A stretch of DNA of 64,000 bases, from assembly GCF_014207985.1 (NCBI RefSeq), contig NZ_JACHMI010000001.1:9159001-9223000 (forward strand). Direction: 5' to 3'. Below the pieces are notes generated by a model. It saw nothing but the letters and a program-made list of their open reading frames with translations, searched no databases and was not told where the DNA came from. Below, piece by piece: positions 1 to 8,606 of this stretch; within the stretch, counting starts at the first letter, position 1, and every line of letters starts with the position of its first letter. The DNA comes from Nonomuraea rubra. Lineage in GTDB: Bacteria > Actinomycetota > Actinomycetes > Streptosporangiales > Streptosporangiaceae. The position numbers and the translations under genes were made by a program.

Positions 1-309
1 TTCGCCGGGCTGGCCGCCGCGCTCGCCGGTGACGTACCGGCCGGGCTGCCCGCCCCCCGCGTGATCCTGGACGTCAGGCTCGGCAACGAGTGGCGGGCCT
101 CCCACCTCGACGGCGCCGTGCACGTGCCGCTGCCCGAGCTCGCGGCCCGCGCCGGCGACATCCCGGCCGGGGCCGTCTGGGTGCACTGCGGCAGCGGCTA
201 CCGGGCCACCGCGGCGGCCTCGCTGCTGGCCAGGAGCGGGCGGGAGGTCGTGGTGGTGGACGACGAGTTCGCCGGCGCCGCGTCGTCCGGCCTGGCCATG
301 GCCTCCTGA
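1..309 (+). CDS. Rhodanese-domain protein, C-terminal part (5' end outside window)
   Basis: The reading frame is open from the first base, so the gene begins upstream of the window. The visible 102 residues form a rhodanese (sulfurtransferase) domain: a DVR...EW..SHLDGAVHVPL stretch is followed by the active-site loop HCGSGYRA with the catalytic cysteine, and the final helix/strand ends VVVVDDEF. In actinomycetes such a C-terminal rhodanese is often fused to a metallo-beta-lactamase fold persulfide dioxygenase, but that part is not visible. The stop (307-309) lies 33 bp before the next gene. Confidence 0.8.
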   Translation, partial: FAGLAAALAGDVPAGLPAPRVILDVRLGNEWRASHLDGAVHVPLPELAARAGDIPAGAVWVHCGSGYRATAAASLLARSGREVVVVDDEFAGAASSGLAMAS

Positions 310-314
310 CTCTT

Positions 315-334
315 GTTACCAGAATTCTGTTATC
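315..334. promoter_or_regulatory. Palindromic operator in front of the TetR gene
   Basis: A 20-bp inverted repeat (GTTACCAGAATTCTGTTATC; 16 of 20 positions are symmetric, with a perfect AGAATTCT-containing core) ends 8 bp before the TetR start codon and fills most of the 33-bp spacer. Its size and position are typical of TetR-family autoregulatory operators. The assignment to this TetR protein is inference. Confidence 0.6.
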
Positions 335-342
335 GTTGATTC

Positions 343-1035
343 ATGAGTGATCGGGAAGAGGTCCGCCGGCGCATCATCGACGCCGCGGCCACGCTGCTGC
401 GCGACAAGGGCCGCGAGGGAGTGACGACGCGCACCGTCGGCGCCGCGGCCGGCGTTCAGGCACCCACGCTCTACCGCCTGTTCACCGACATGGACGGGCT
501 GCTCGAAGCGGTGGCGGCCGACGGGTTCGCGCGCTACCTGGAGAAGAAGTACAGCCAGGAGCTGTCCGACGACCCCGTGGACGACCTGCGCCGCGGCTTC
601 GACACGCATGTCGGCTTCGGCCTGGAGAACCCGGAGCACTACCTGCTCATGTACGGCCGGCCCAGCCCCGGCTCCCGCAGGCGCGTCATCGAGCAGTCGC
701 TGGAGCGGCTTCACCAGTTGGTCCAGCGCATCGCCGTCGCGGGCCGGCTCTCCATCGGCGTCGAGGCGGCCGTCGCCATGGTGCACGCCGCGGGCGTCGG
801 CCTCACGCTCACCCTCATCGGCACCCCTCCCGAGGAGCGCGACGCCGCACTCCCCGGCCGCGTGCGCGAGGCCATCCTCGCGGCCATCACCACGGCGGCC
901 CCGGCGGACGCTCCGGGCGTGGCGCAGCGGGCCGTGGGCCTGAAAGCCGTGCTCGACGAGGTGCCCGGCCTGTATTCGCCGGGCGAGCGGGGCCTGCTCG
1001 ACGAGCTCCTGGACCGCGCCGCGAACCACACCTGA
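343..1035 (+). CDS. TetR/AcrR family transcriptional regulator
   Basis: A 230-residue one-component repressor. The N-terminal helix-turn-helix (about residues 8-55) reads RRRIIDAAATLLRDKG through GAAAGVQAPTLYRLFTDMDGL, which is the TetR signature; the rest is a helical ligand-binding domain of normal length. The ATG at 343 is chosen because the homology starts directly after it and a palindromic operator lies just upstream. The upstream rhodanese gene runs the same way and the AraC gene follows after 83 bp. Its ligand and targets beyond its own promoter cannot be read from the sequence. Confidence 0.9.
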   Translation: MSDREEVRRRIIDAAATLLRDKGREGVTTRTVGAAAGVQAPTLYRLFTDMDGLLEAVAADGFARYLEKKYSQELSDDPVDDLRRGFDTHVGFGLENPEHYLLMYGRPSPGSRRRVIEQSLERLHQLVQRIAVAGRLSIGVEAAVAMVHAAGVGLTLTLIGTPPEERDAALPGRVREAILAAITTAAPADAPGVAQRAVGLKAVLDEVPGLYSPGERGLLDELLDRAANHT

Positions 1036-1118
1036 GGCGGGCCGCCGCCGCCGCGGCGCACGATGGTTGTGCGTCCTTTTACCTGGAACGCCGCCGGCGG
1101 CGAACACGATCATCTGGT

Positions 1119-2102
1119 GTGCTCCTCAGCAATCGTGCCGTCTTCGCCAGCTCCGACCTCGACGAGGTCCGCGGCGAGGTCGCCAAGGTGTTCTGCCCGC
1201 ACCGGCTGGACCTGGCCGGGGACGCGGACCTGCTGTCGGCCCGGTTCAACTCCGTCCAGTTCGGCTCGGTCCGCGTCAGTTACCTCGACTACGGGGCCGA
1301 CGTGCACATCGAACCAGGCGACCTCGACACGTTCTTCCTGGTCATGATCCCGCTCGCCGGCCGCAGCCTGATCCGCGCCGGCGGTGAGGAGATCGTCTCC
1401 ACCCCGTCGCTGGCCTCGCTGCCGTCACCGACCCGCCACCTCGACATGCGCTGGGCCGCCGGCTGCCCCCAGCTCCTGGTCAAGTTCGAGCGAACCGCGA
1501 TCGAGCGCGCGCTGGAGCAGCTGCTCGGCGAGCGGCTCGGCGACCCGATCGTCTTCGGCCTCGGCATGGACCTGACGATGGGCTGGACCCGGTCCTGGCG
1601 GGACCTGGCCGACCTGCTCGTCAGGGAGGCCGAGCGCGACGACGGGCTGTCCGGCCATCCGCTGGCCATCGCGCACCTGGAGAACGCCCTGATCACCCTG
1701 CTGCTGACCATGCAGCCCTCCAACTACCGGGAACGCCTGACCGCGCCGGGACCGCCCGCGCTGCCCAAGGTCGTGCGCCGGGCGATGGAGTTCATCGAGG
1801 GGCACGCGCACCTCCCGCTCACCACCGCCGACGTCGCCGGCGCCGTCGCGGTCAGCAGCCGCTCCCTCCAGGAGGGTTTCCGCGCGCATCTCGGGCTGAC
1901 CCCCATGGCCCACCTCAGGCGCGTACGGCTGGAGCGGGTGCACGACGAGCTGAGGACGGCCGATCCCGCCAGGGTCACGGTGACCACCGTGGCCGCCCGA
2001 TGGGGCTTCCTGCACCAGGGACGTTTCGCCGCCCAGTACCGCGAGAGGTACGGGCAGCCGCCGTCGGAGACGCTGCGCAGGGGTTCCGCGTCAGGTGGAT
2101 GA
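1119..2102 (+). CDS. AraC family transcriptional regulator (AraC-binding-like domain)
   Basis: A 327-residue activator. Residues about 20-200 look like the AraC-binding-like sensor domain seen in FeaR/NphR-type regulators of aromatic catabolism. Residues about 215-322 hold the two-helix-turn-helix AraC DNA-binding domain (FIEGHAHLPLTTADVAGAVAVSSRSLQEGFR, then VTTVAARWGFLHQGRFAAQYRERYGQPPSE, split here only for description). It starts at GTG 1119 with no clear ribosome-binding site. It sits directly upstream of the styA/styB-like monooxygenase pair on the same strand, so it is the probable regulator of that operon. Confidence 0.88.
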   Translation: MLLSNRAVFASSDLDEVRGEVAKVFCPHRLDLAGDADLLSARFNSVQFGSVRVSYLDYGADVHIEPGDLDTFFLVMIPLAGRSLIRAGGEEIVSTPSLASLPSPTRHLDMRWAAGCPQLLVKFERTAIERALEQLLGERLGDPIVFGLGMDLTMGWTRSWRDLADLLVREAERDDGLSGHPLAIAHLENALITLLLTMQPSNYRERLTAPGPPALPKVVRRAMEFIEGHAHLPLTTADVAGAVAVSSRSLQEGFRAHLGLTPMAHLRRVRLERVHDELRTADPARVTVTTVAARWGFLHQGRFAAQYRERYGQPPSETLRRGSASGG

Positions 2103-2124
2103 GATCCGCGCTCAGCGGATGGCC

Positions 2125-2143
2125 CGGCCGGGCACGCCGGCCG
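2125..2143 (+). terminator. Hairpin after the AraC gene
   Basis: A perfect 7-bp stem (CGGCCGG / CCGGCCG) with a 5-nt loop lies 22 bp after the AraC stop and is followed by TACTTTCTT. It could terminate AraC transcription and insulate the monooxygenase genes. Confidence 0.55.
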
Positions 2144-2205
2144 TACTTTCTTGTCAGGCGCCGATCACGACCTCCACCCGAAACCTCCGAAGGGACACCT
2201 CCACC

Positions 2206-3429
2206 ATGCGCGACATCCTCATCGTCGGCGCCGGCCAGGCCGGCCTCCACCTGGCGATCGGCCTGCTCCAGCACGGCTACGACGTCACCGTGGTCTCCAA
2301 CCGCACCCCCGAGTCCATCCGCGACGGCCGGGTGATGTCCGGCCAGGCCATGTTCGGCACCGCGCAGGCCCACGAGCGGAGGCTCGGCCTGGACTGGTGG
2401 GCCGAGGTCTGCCCGCCCATCGACGGCATCGCGCTCACGGTTCCGAGCCCCGAGGGCGGCAAGGCCCTCGACTGGGCGGCGCGGCTGCACGTCCCGGCCC
2501 GCTCGGTCGACCAGCGGCTGAAGATGCCGGCCTGGCTGGGCGAGTTCGAACGGCTCGGCGGCAAGCTCGTCCTGCACGACGCCACCCCGGAAGACCTGGA
2601 AGGGTACGCGGCCCGGTACGACCTGGTGCTGGTCGCCGCCGGGAAGGGGCAGATCGCCTCGCTGTTCGAGCGGGACCCCGAGCGGTCGCCGTACGCGGCG
2701 CCGCAGCGCGCGCTGGCGGTCACCTACGTCAACGGCCTGGCTCCCCGCCCCGAGCACTCGGCGGTCTGCTTCAACCTGCTTCCCGGCGTGGGCGAGTACT
2801 TCGTCTTCCCCGCGCTCACGCACACCGGCCCCTGCGAGATCATGGTGTTCGAGGGCGTGCCGGGCGGTCCCATGGACTGCTGGGGCGACGTGCGCGGCCC
2901 GGCCGAGCACCTGGCGCGCAGCCGCCGGATCCTGGAGACGTTCTTCCCGTGGGAGGCCGAGCGTTGCGCCGGGATCGAGCTCACCGACGCCAACGCGGTC
3001 CTGACCGGCCGCTTCGCCCCCACGGTCCGCCGTCCCGTCGCCGTCCTGCCTTCCGGCGCGCCGGTGCTCGGCGTCGCCGACGTGGTGGTGCTCAACGACC
3101 CGATCACCGGGCAGGGCAGCAACAACGCCGCCAAGTGCGCGGACACGTACCTGCGGGCGATCGTGGAGCGGGGCGGGCAGCCGTTCGACGCGGACTGGAT
3201 GCGGCGGACCTTCGACCTCTTCTGGGCGCAGGCCCAGCACGTCACGAACTGGACCAACGCCCTGCTGGCGCCGGCCGAACCGCACCACCTGGCGCTCCTG
3301 GGCGCCGCGGGGGAACGTCCGGAGATCGCCTCCCGGTTCGTCAACGGCTTCGACGACCCGGCCGACTACGCCGACTGGTTCATGGACGCCGCCCGGGCCG
3401 AGGCCTACCTGAGCAGGGTCGCGGCATGA
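2206..3429 (+). CDS. styA: Styrene/indole-type flavin monooxygenase, oxygenase component
   Basis: A 407-residue FAD-dependent epoxidase of the StyA group (two-component styrene or indole monooxygenases), which inserts oxygen using reduced FAD delivered by a separate reductase. The N-terminal Rossmann motif is IVGAGQAGLHLAIGLL; the long substrate domain and the late NDPITGQGSNNAAKCA segment (the FAD-contacting GD-like region of this group) are present, and length matches the family. ATG 2206 is preferred over an earlier in-frame start at 2095 because family similarity starts at MRDILIVG and a GAAGGG ribosome-binding site lies upstream. The last four bases overlap the reductase start (ATGA), so the two are translationally coupled. 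Natural substrate unknown; indole or styrene-like alkenes are likely. Confidence 0.9.
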   Translation: MRDILIVGAGQAGLHLAIGLLQHGYDVTVVSNRTPESIRDGRVMSGQAMFGTAQAHERRLGLDWWAEVCPPIDGIALTVPSPEGGKALDWAARLHVPARSVDQRLKMPAWLGEFERLGGKLVLHDATPEDLEGYAARYDLVLVAAGKGQIASLFERDPERSPYAAPQRALAVTYVNGLAPRPEHSAVCFNLLPGVGEYFVFPALTHTGPCEIMVFEGVPGGPMDCWGDVRGPAEHLARSRRILETFFPWEAERCAGIELTDANAVLTGRFAPTVRRPVAVLPSGAPVLGVADVVVLNDPITGQGSNNAAKCADTYLRAIVERGGQPFDADWMRRTFDLFWAQAQHVTNWTNALLAPAEPHHLALLGAAGERPEIASRFVNGFDDPADYADWFMDAARAEAYLSRVAA

Positions 3430-3908
3430 GGTCGCTGCGTGACGCCCTCGGGCAGTTCGCAACCGGGGTGGCGGTGATCACGACGGCGACCGCCTGCGGG
3501 GAGCGGGCCGGCGTGACCGTCAACTCCTTCACCTCGGTCTCGCTCGATCCGCCGCTGGTGCTCTGGTGCCTGTCGAAGCGGGCGCCCAGCGCGCCGCTCT
3601 TCCTGCGCGCCGGGCGGTTCGCCGTCAACGTCCTGGCCGCCGGCCAGGACCACCTGTCCAGGCGTTTCGCCACGCCGGCCGCCGACAAGTTCGCCGGGGT
3701 GGAGCTGGTCGCCGCCCCGCTGCCGATGCTGGCAGGGACGCTGGCCGGCTTCGTCTGCCGGACGGAGCGGGTGCACGACGGCGGCGACCACCACATCTTC
3801 GTCGGGGCGGTGGAGCGCTACCAGCGAGCCGAGGGAGAGCCGCTCGTCTTCCACTCGGGCCGTTACCGGGAGTTCTGGCCCGAGCTGAGCGTGGCCGACT
3901 GCGCCTGA
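3426..3908 (+). CDS. styB: Flavin reductase partner of the monooxygenase
   Basis: A 160-residue NAD(P)H:flavin oxidoreductase of the flavin-reductase-like domain family (HpaC/StyB). The family pattern is clear: LRDALGQFATGVAVITT near the N-terminus, VNSFTSVSLDPPLVLWCLSK (flavin-binding), FAVNVLAAGQ and the C-terminal HIFVGAVE...PLVFHSGRY. It supplies reduced FAD to the adjacent oxygenase. The start overlaps the styA stop, and a bidirectional hairpin follows the stop codon, closing the operon. Confidence 0.9.
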   Translation: MRSLRDALGQFATGVAVITTATACGERAGVTVNSFTSVSLDPPLVLWCLSKRAPSAPLFLRAGRFAVNVLAAGQDHLSRRFATPAADKFAGVELVAAPLPMLAGTLAGFVCRTERVHDGGDHHIFVGAVERYQRAEGEPLVFHSGRYREFWPELSVADCA

Positions 3909-3915
3909 GCGCCCG

Positions 3916-3934
3916 GGCTCAGAACACCTGAGCC
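3916..3934. terminator. Bidirectional terminator hairpin
   Basis: A perfect 7-bp inverted repeat GGCTCAG-AACAC-CTGAGCC lies 7 bp after the styB stop. It also contains the stop codon of the 29-residue ORF on the opposite strand, so it can serve both converging units. Confidence 0.65.
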
Positions 3935-4008
3935 AGGCACCCCAGCGCGACGGCCACCACGATCGCGGCCACCATCACCACTCTCATCGGTTCGGAGATG
4001 CGCAGCAT
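3919..4008 (-). CDS. 29-residue single-pass membrane peptide (unrecognised)
   Basis: A tiny ORF with a textbook ribosome-binding site (GGAGGGA, 5 nt before ATG). It starts MLRISEPMRV and continues as one hydrophobic helix rich in V, A and I, ending CLAQVF. It lies 15 bp downstream of the 52-residue ORF on the same strand and appears to form a two-gene unit with it, behind the ABC-F gene. I do not recognise a family. The spacing, ribosome-binding site and terminator overlap support it being real. Confidence 0.55.
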   Translation of the reverse strand: MLRISEPMRVVMVAAIVVAVALGCLAQVF

Positions 4009-4023
4009 GAGGTCCCTCCAGTT

Positions 4024-4182
4024 TCACGCGCAGTACCGGACGAGCCATTCGTCCGCGTCGTAGGCCCATCGCGCGGGGTCCGGCGCGGTGGCCGGACGCT
4101 CTTCGACGGTGTCCTCCAGCCGGATCCGCTCGGGCAGCCGGGCGAAGCGGGCACTCCGCACGCCGGTGTGGTCGACAGCCAT
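4024..4182 (-). CDS. 52-residue conserved-looking hypothetical protein
   Basis: A short soluble, charged protein starting MAVDHTGVRSARFARLPE and ending in ADEWLVRYCA with a penultimate cysteine. A longer in-frame reading from 4272 exists, but the ATG at 4182 has a GGA-type ribosome-binding site and the usual codon bias. It is followed after 15 bp by the 29-residue membrane peptide. Two identical-architecture palindromes lie just upstream. Function unknown; the gene pair could be a small stand-alone unit or the tail of the ABC-F transcript. Confidence 0.5.
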   Translation of the reverse strand: MAVDHTGVRSARFARLPERIRLEDTVEERPATAPDPARWAYDADEWLVRYCA

Positions 4183-4228
4183 GATGTTCCGTTCTGAGCG
4201 GGTTGAGAACGCCGATGACGCGGCTTGC

Positions 4229-4288
4229 GTCACCGGTTCGTATGGTGACGATGATGGCAGGGCGGGCGTCACCTGTCAAGCCGGTGAC
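4229..4288. promoter_or_regulatory. Twin inverted repeats GTCACC-N9-GGTGAC
   Basis: Two copies of the same dyad, GTCACC-N9-GGTGAC, at 4229-4249 and 4268-4288, 39 bp apart, in the 111-bp spacer between the ABC-F stop and the 52-residue ORF. Identical arms and spacing but different spacers indicate a dimeric regulator bound twice. The protein is unknown. Confidence 0.6.
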
Positions 4289-4293
4289 GAGAA

Positions 4294-5907
<1,614 letters not shown>

Positions 5908-5930
5908 CGGCGGACCCCCCGATCACCAGA

Positions 5931-6083
5931 TCAGAGGGCCGGGAAGAGGACAGCGGGGAACAGGCGATGAACGCCTCGGACATGGGAGAAGACCTCGCGG
6001 GAGAGCACGGGCGCGCCGAAGCCGCCCGGTGGAGGGACAGGGATTCGGGGAACGACGACCGGGGCCGCGTCGGCGGCGGTCAT
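5931..6083 (-). CDS. 50-residue leader ORF upstream of the ABC-F gene
   Basis: An upstream ORF starting MTAADAAPVVVPRIPVPP (proline- and valine-rich) and ending LFPAVLFPAL, with its stop 23 bp before the ABC-F start. ABC-F resistance genes are commonly controlled by ribosome-mediated attenuation over such leader ORFs, and proline runs are natural stalling sites. A weak GCAGG site precedes ATG 6083. No other gene fills this spacer (5908-6191). The role is inferred from position and composition only. Confidence 0.4.
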   Translation of the reverse strand: MTAADAAPVVVPRIPVPPPGGFGAPVLSREVFSHVRGVHRLFPAVLFPAL

Positions 6084-6191
6084 GTGCGCCTGCCGGGGCC
6101 CGTCAACCTCCGGTATCACCCGGAGATGTCGTCGTCACCTGCCATGTCGCGGTCTCTCCTACCTCTTGATCGTCTTTTACCCTAGCAGCCG

Positions 6192-6731
6192 CTACGCGCC
6201 GGCGCCGCGCAGCAGGGTGTCGACCACGACGTCGGCGGCCTGGGCGGCGCTCAGCCCGGACAGGTTCTCCGCGGCCTGTTCCATCAGCGGCGGCAGGACC
6301 GTGGCCACCCAGCCGGGCGGCAGGTCGGCGCGCAGCAGGCCCTCGTCGGTGGCGCGGCGCAGGAAGACGTCCACCTCCTCGATCAGCCGGCGGCGGCGCT
6401 CGCGGAGCGTCTCCTCGCGGAGCATGCGGCTGGTCTCCACGGGCCACTTGCGGTTGACGGCGATGATGCCTTCGACGTACCGGTGCAGCGCGACCGCGAC
6501 CGGCGCCTCGTGCAACCTGGCGGCCTCGACGGCCTCCTCGACCGCGTCGTAGCGGGCTCCGTAGACCGCGGCCATGAGGTCCTCGCGGGAGGCGAAGCGG
6601 CGGTAGACCGTGCGGCGGTCCACGCCCGCCGCTGCCGCGATGGCGGAGATGGTCGCCGACGGGTCGTCGGCGAGCATGCGGGCGCCCGTGCTCAGGAGGC
6701 GTTCCAGGTTGCGCATCGCGTCTGCTCTCAC
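6192..6731 (-). CDS. TetR family transcriptional regulator
   Basis: A 179-residue TetR regulator. The HTH is clear (ISAIAAAAGVDRRTVYRRFASREDL, about residues 28-50 from this start). GTG 6731 (VRADAMRNLERLL) is preferred over GTG 6767 because family members usually begin at this point and a TATCTT -10-like box ends 7 nt before 6731, suggesting a leaderless transcript. It is divergent from the Tat-exported hydrolase at 6999 and lies upstream of the ABC-F leader on the same strand, so it could control either. Confidence 0.85.
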   Translation of the reverse strand: MRADAMRNLERLLSTGARMLADDPSATISAIAAAAGVDRRTVYRRFASREDLMAAVYGARYDAVEEAVEAARLHEAPVAVALHRYVEGIIAVNRKWPVETSRMLREETLRERRRRLIEEVDVFLRRATDEGLLRADLPPGWVATVLPPLMEQAAENLSGLSAAQAADVVVDTLLRGAGA

Positions 6732-6998
6732 CTGCCCAAAGATACTCCGCTCCAGGACAGGTGCCACTCAGCTGAGAAGGTAACCGCTGTAACCGCGGCT
6801 CCGATGAGGTGCTTACGGTGGCAGTCGAATGACTCAAGATCCCAGCCTCTGCCTGCCGCGAAGGGGACCGCTCCACGCGAGGTTCCGCCTGGCCGCCGCT
6901 CCCGGTGTCTCACCGTCATCTGACTGATGTGCCCCGGTCGGCCGCCCGGGACAGTGAGGAATGCCGCACCACCTGAGACACGACACGGAGGACTCATC
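6732..6998. promoter_or_regulatory. Divergent promoter region with CTCAGCTGAG palindrome
   Basis: The spacer between the TetR gene and the hydrolase holds a perfect 10-bp palindrome CTCAGCTGAG (6767-6776), a direct repeat GTAACCGC-T-GTAACCGC (about 6782-6798) and, on the minus strand, TATCTT close to the TetR start. This is a plausible shared operator region for TetR autoregulation and control of the hydrolase. A Shine-Dalgarno GGAGGA lies at 6987-6992. Confidence 0.5.
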
Positions 6999-8048
6999 AT
7001 GATCGATAGGCGCACCTTCGGCAAGGTCGTCGGCCTGGCGACCGGCGCGACCGTCGCCTCGCTGGCGGGCCTGGAGCAGGCGGCCTCCGCCGCCCGGAAG
7101 GCGGCCCCGCCGTCGCCGGCGGTCGCCACCGGCCCGCACCCGTCGTTCGGCTCGCTGAAGCAGGTCAAGGCCGGGCTGCTGAACATCGGTTACGCCGAGG
7201 CGGGCCCGGCCCGGGGGCCGGTGGTGATCTGCCTGCACGGCTGGCCGTACGACATCCACAGCTTCGTGGACGTCGCGCCGCAACTGGCGGCGCGGGGTTA
7301 CCGGGTGATCGTGCCCTACCTGCGCGGTCACGGCACGACGAGGTTCCTGTCCGCGAAGACGTTCCGCAACGCCCAGCAGTCGGCGATCGCCCTCGACATC
7401 CTCGCGCTGATGGACGCGCTCAGGATCGACCAGGCCGTGCTCGCCGGCTTCGACTGGGGGTCGAGGACCGCCGACATCATCGCGGCCCTCTGGCCGGAGC
7501 GCTGCAAGGCCCTGGTGTCGGTGAGCGGCTACCTCATCACGAACCTCGAGGCCAACCTCGCCCCGCTGCCGCCGAAGGCCGAGTACGCCTGGTGGTACCA
7601 GTACTACTTCGCCACCGACCGGGGCCGGCAGGCCATGGAGGACAGGGACAAGCGCAACGGCCTGGCCCGGCTCGTCTGGGACACCGTCTCGCCGACCTGG
7701 GACTTCGACGACGCCACCTTCGAGCGCACGGCCGCGGCCTTCGACAACCCCGACTACGCCGCCATCGTGCTCCACAACTACCGCTGGCGGCTGAGCCTGG
7801 CCGCGGGCGAGCGCCGTTACGACGCCGTCGAGCGGCGGCTCCAGGCGCGGCCGCACATCAAGGTGCCGACGATCACCCTGGACGCCGAGCTCGACCCCTT
7901 CACCGCCGCGCCGGGTGACGGCTCGGCCTACCGGGAGATGTTCACCGGCGCCTACGAGCACCGCACGCTCAAGGGCATCGGGCACAACCTGCCGCAGGAG
8001 GCGCCCACGGCGTTCGCCCAGGCCGTCGTCGACGCGGACCGCCTCTGA
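6999..8048 (+). CDS. Tat-exported alpha/beta hydrolase (epoxide hydrolase/haloalkane dehalogenase-like)
   Basis: A 349-residue hydrolase. The first 33 residues form a Tat signal (DRRTFGKVV, then a hydrophobic stretch and an Ala-rich cleavage region), so it acts outside the membrane. The alpha/beta fold has the oxyanion motif LHGWPYD, the RGHG loop, a nucleophile elbow in which GFDWGS places an aspartate as nucleophile (as in epoxide hydrolases and dehalogenases, not the serine of esterases), and a late GIGHNLPQEAP with the catalytic histidine. ATG 6999 has GGAGGA upstream. It is divergent from a TetR regulator. Substrate unknown. Confidence 0.85.
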   Translation: MIDRRTFGKVVGLATGATVASLAGLEQAASAARKAAPPSPAVATGPHPSFGSLKQVKAGLLNIGYAEAGPARGPVVICLHGWPYDIHSFVDVAPQLAARGYRVIVPYLRGHGTTRFLSAKTFRNAQQSAIALDILALMDALRIDQAVLAGFDWGSRTADIIAALWPERCKALVSVSGYLITNLEANLAPLPPKAEYAWWYQYYFATDRGRQAMEDRDKRNGLARLVWDTVSPTWDFDDATFERTAAAFDNPDYAAIVLHNYRWRLSLAAGERRYDAVERRLQARPHIKVPTITLDAELDPFTAAPGDGSAYREMFTGAYEHRTLKGIGHNLPQEAPTAFAQAVVDADRL

Positions 8049-8098
8049 GCCCGCCTCCGCCTTCGGCCACCCCCACGTGGTCGCCGGCGTGGCGCCGG

Positions 8099-8446
8099 TC
8101 AGGACGGCGCCTCCCAGACGGGGCGGATCTCGAGGCCCGCGCCCAGCGGGCAGTGACGCGCGATCTCCTCGGCCTCCTCCAGGTCCGCGCACTCGACGAG
8201 GTAGTAGCCCGCCAGATCCTGGCTCAGCGCCACGAACGGCCCGGGGGCCGAGACCGGCCCCCGGTCCGAGGGACGCAGCGACCTGGCCTCCGTGGCGGGC
8301 TTCAGTGCCTCCCCCGTGAACGCGATGCCGCGTTCCCGCAGGTATTGGGCGAACGCCGCGTGCTCGGCCAGCGCCGCCCCCATCTCTTCCTCCGAGACCG
8401 ACTCCCAGTAGTTCTCCGGATCGAAGAGCAGCAGTGCGAACTTCAT
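8099..8446 (-). CDS. YCII-related (DGPF) domain protein
   Basis: A 115-residue single-domain protein starting MKFALLLFDPENYW, with the YCII/DGPF pattern: HAAFAQYLRERGIAFTGEALKP, then GPFVALSQDLAGYYLVECADLEEAEEIARHCP (described in two parts). The fold is a ferredoxin-like dimer; such proteins are usually encoded beside ECF sigma factors or extracytoplasmic stress genes, but here the neighbour is a divergent LAL regulator. ATG 8446 has a GGAGG site; the longer in-frame reading is not supported. Role unknown. Confidence 0.85.
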   Translation of the reverse strand: MKFALLLFDPENYWESVSEEEMGAALAEHAAFAQYLRERGIAFTGEALKPATEARSLRPSDRGPVSAPGPFVALSQDLAGYYLVECADLEEAEEIARHCPLGAGLEIRPVWEAPS

Positions 8447-8488
8447 CGTGAACCTCCTCAGTCCTGACGACGAACGAGCATGCCCGAA

Positions 8489-8512
8489 ATGGACAGGCGG
8501 GCACCTGTCCAT
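8489..8512. promoter_or_regulatory. 24-bp inverted repeat in the YCII / LAL intergenic region
   Basis: ATGGACAGG-N6-CCTGTCCAT is a perfect 9-bp dyad between the YCII start (8446, minus) and the LAL start (8607, plus). A CATAAT -10-like box lies at 8545-8550 facing the LAL gene. It is a candidate operator for one of the two divergent genes. Confidence 0.5.
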
Positions 8513-8606
8513 GACCGGATCAGGCGAACCGTAGCGCCCCGGTGCATAATTGGGATGAGCCGAATTCCCAGGTCTGGCTCACTTTGACCTGCACGGGGTG
8601 GTGAAT

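Noticed and set aside
1975..3462. Long minus-strand frame antisense to styA
   Set aside because: Proline/arginine-rich translation without motifs; the plus strand encodes a complete StyA. High-GC antisense shadow.
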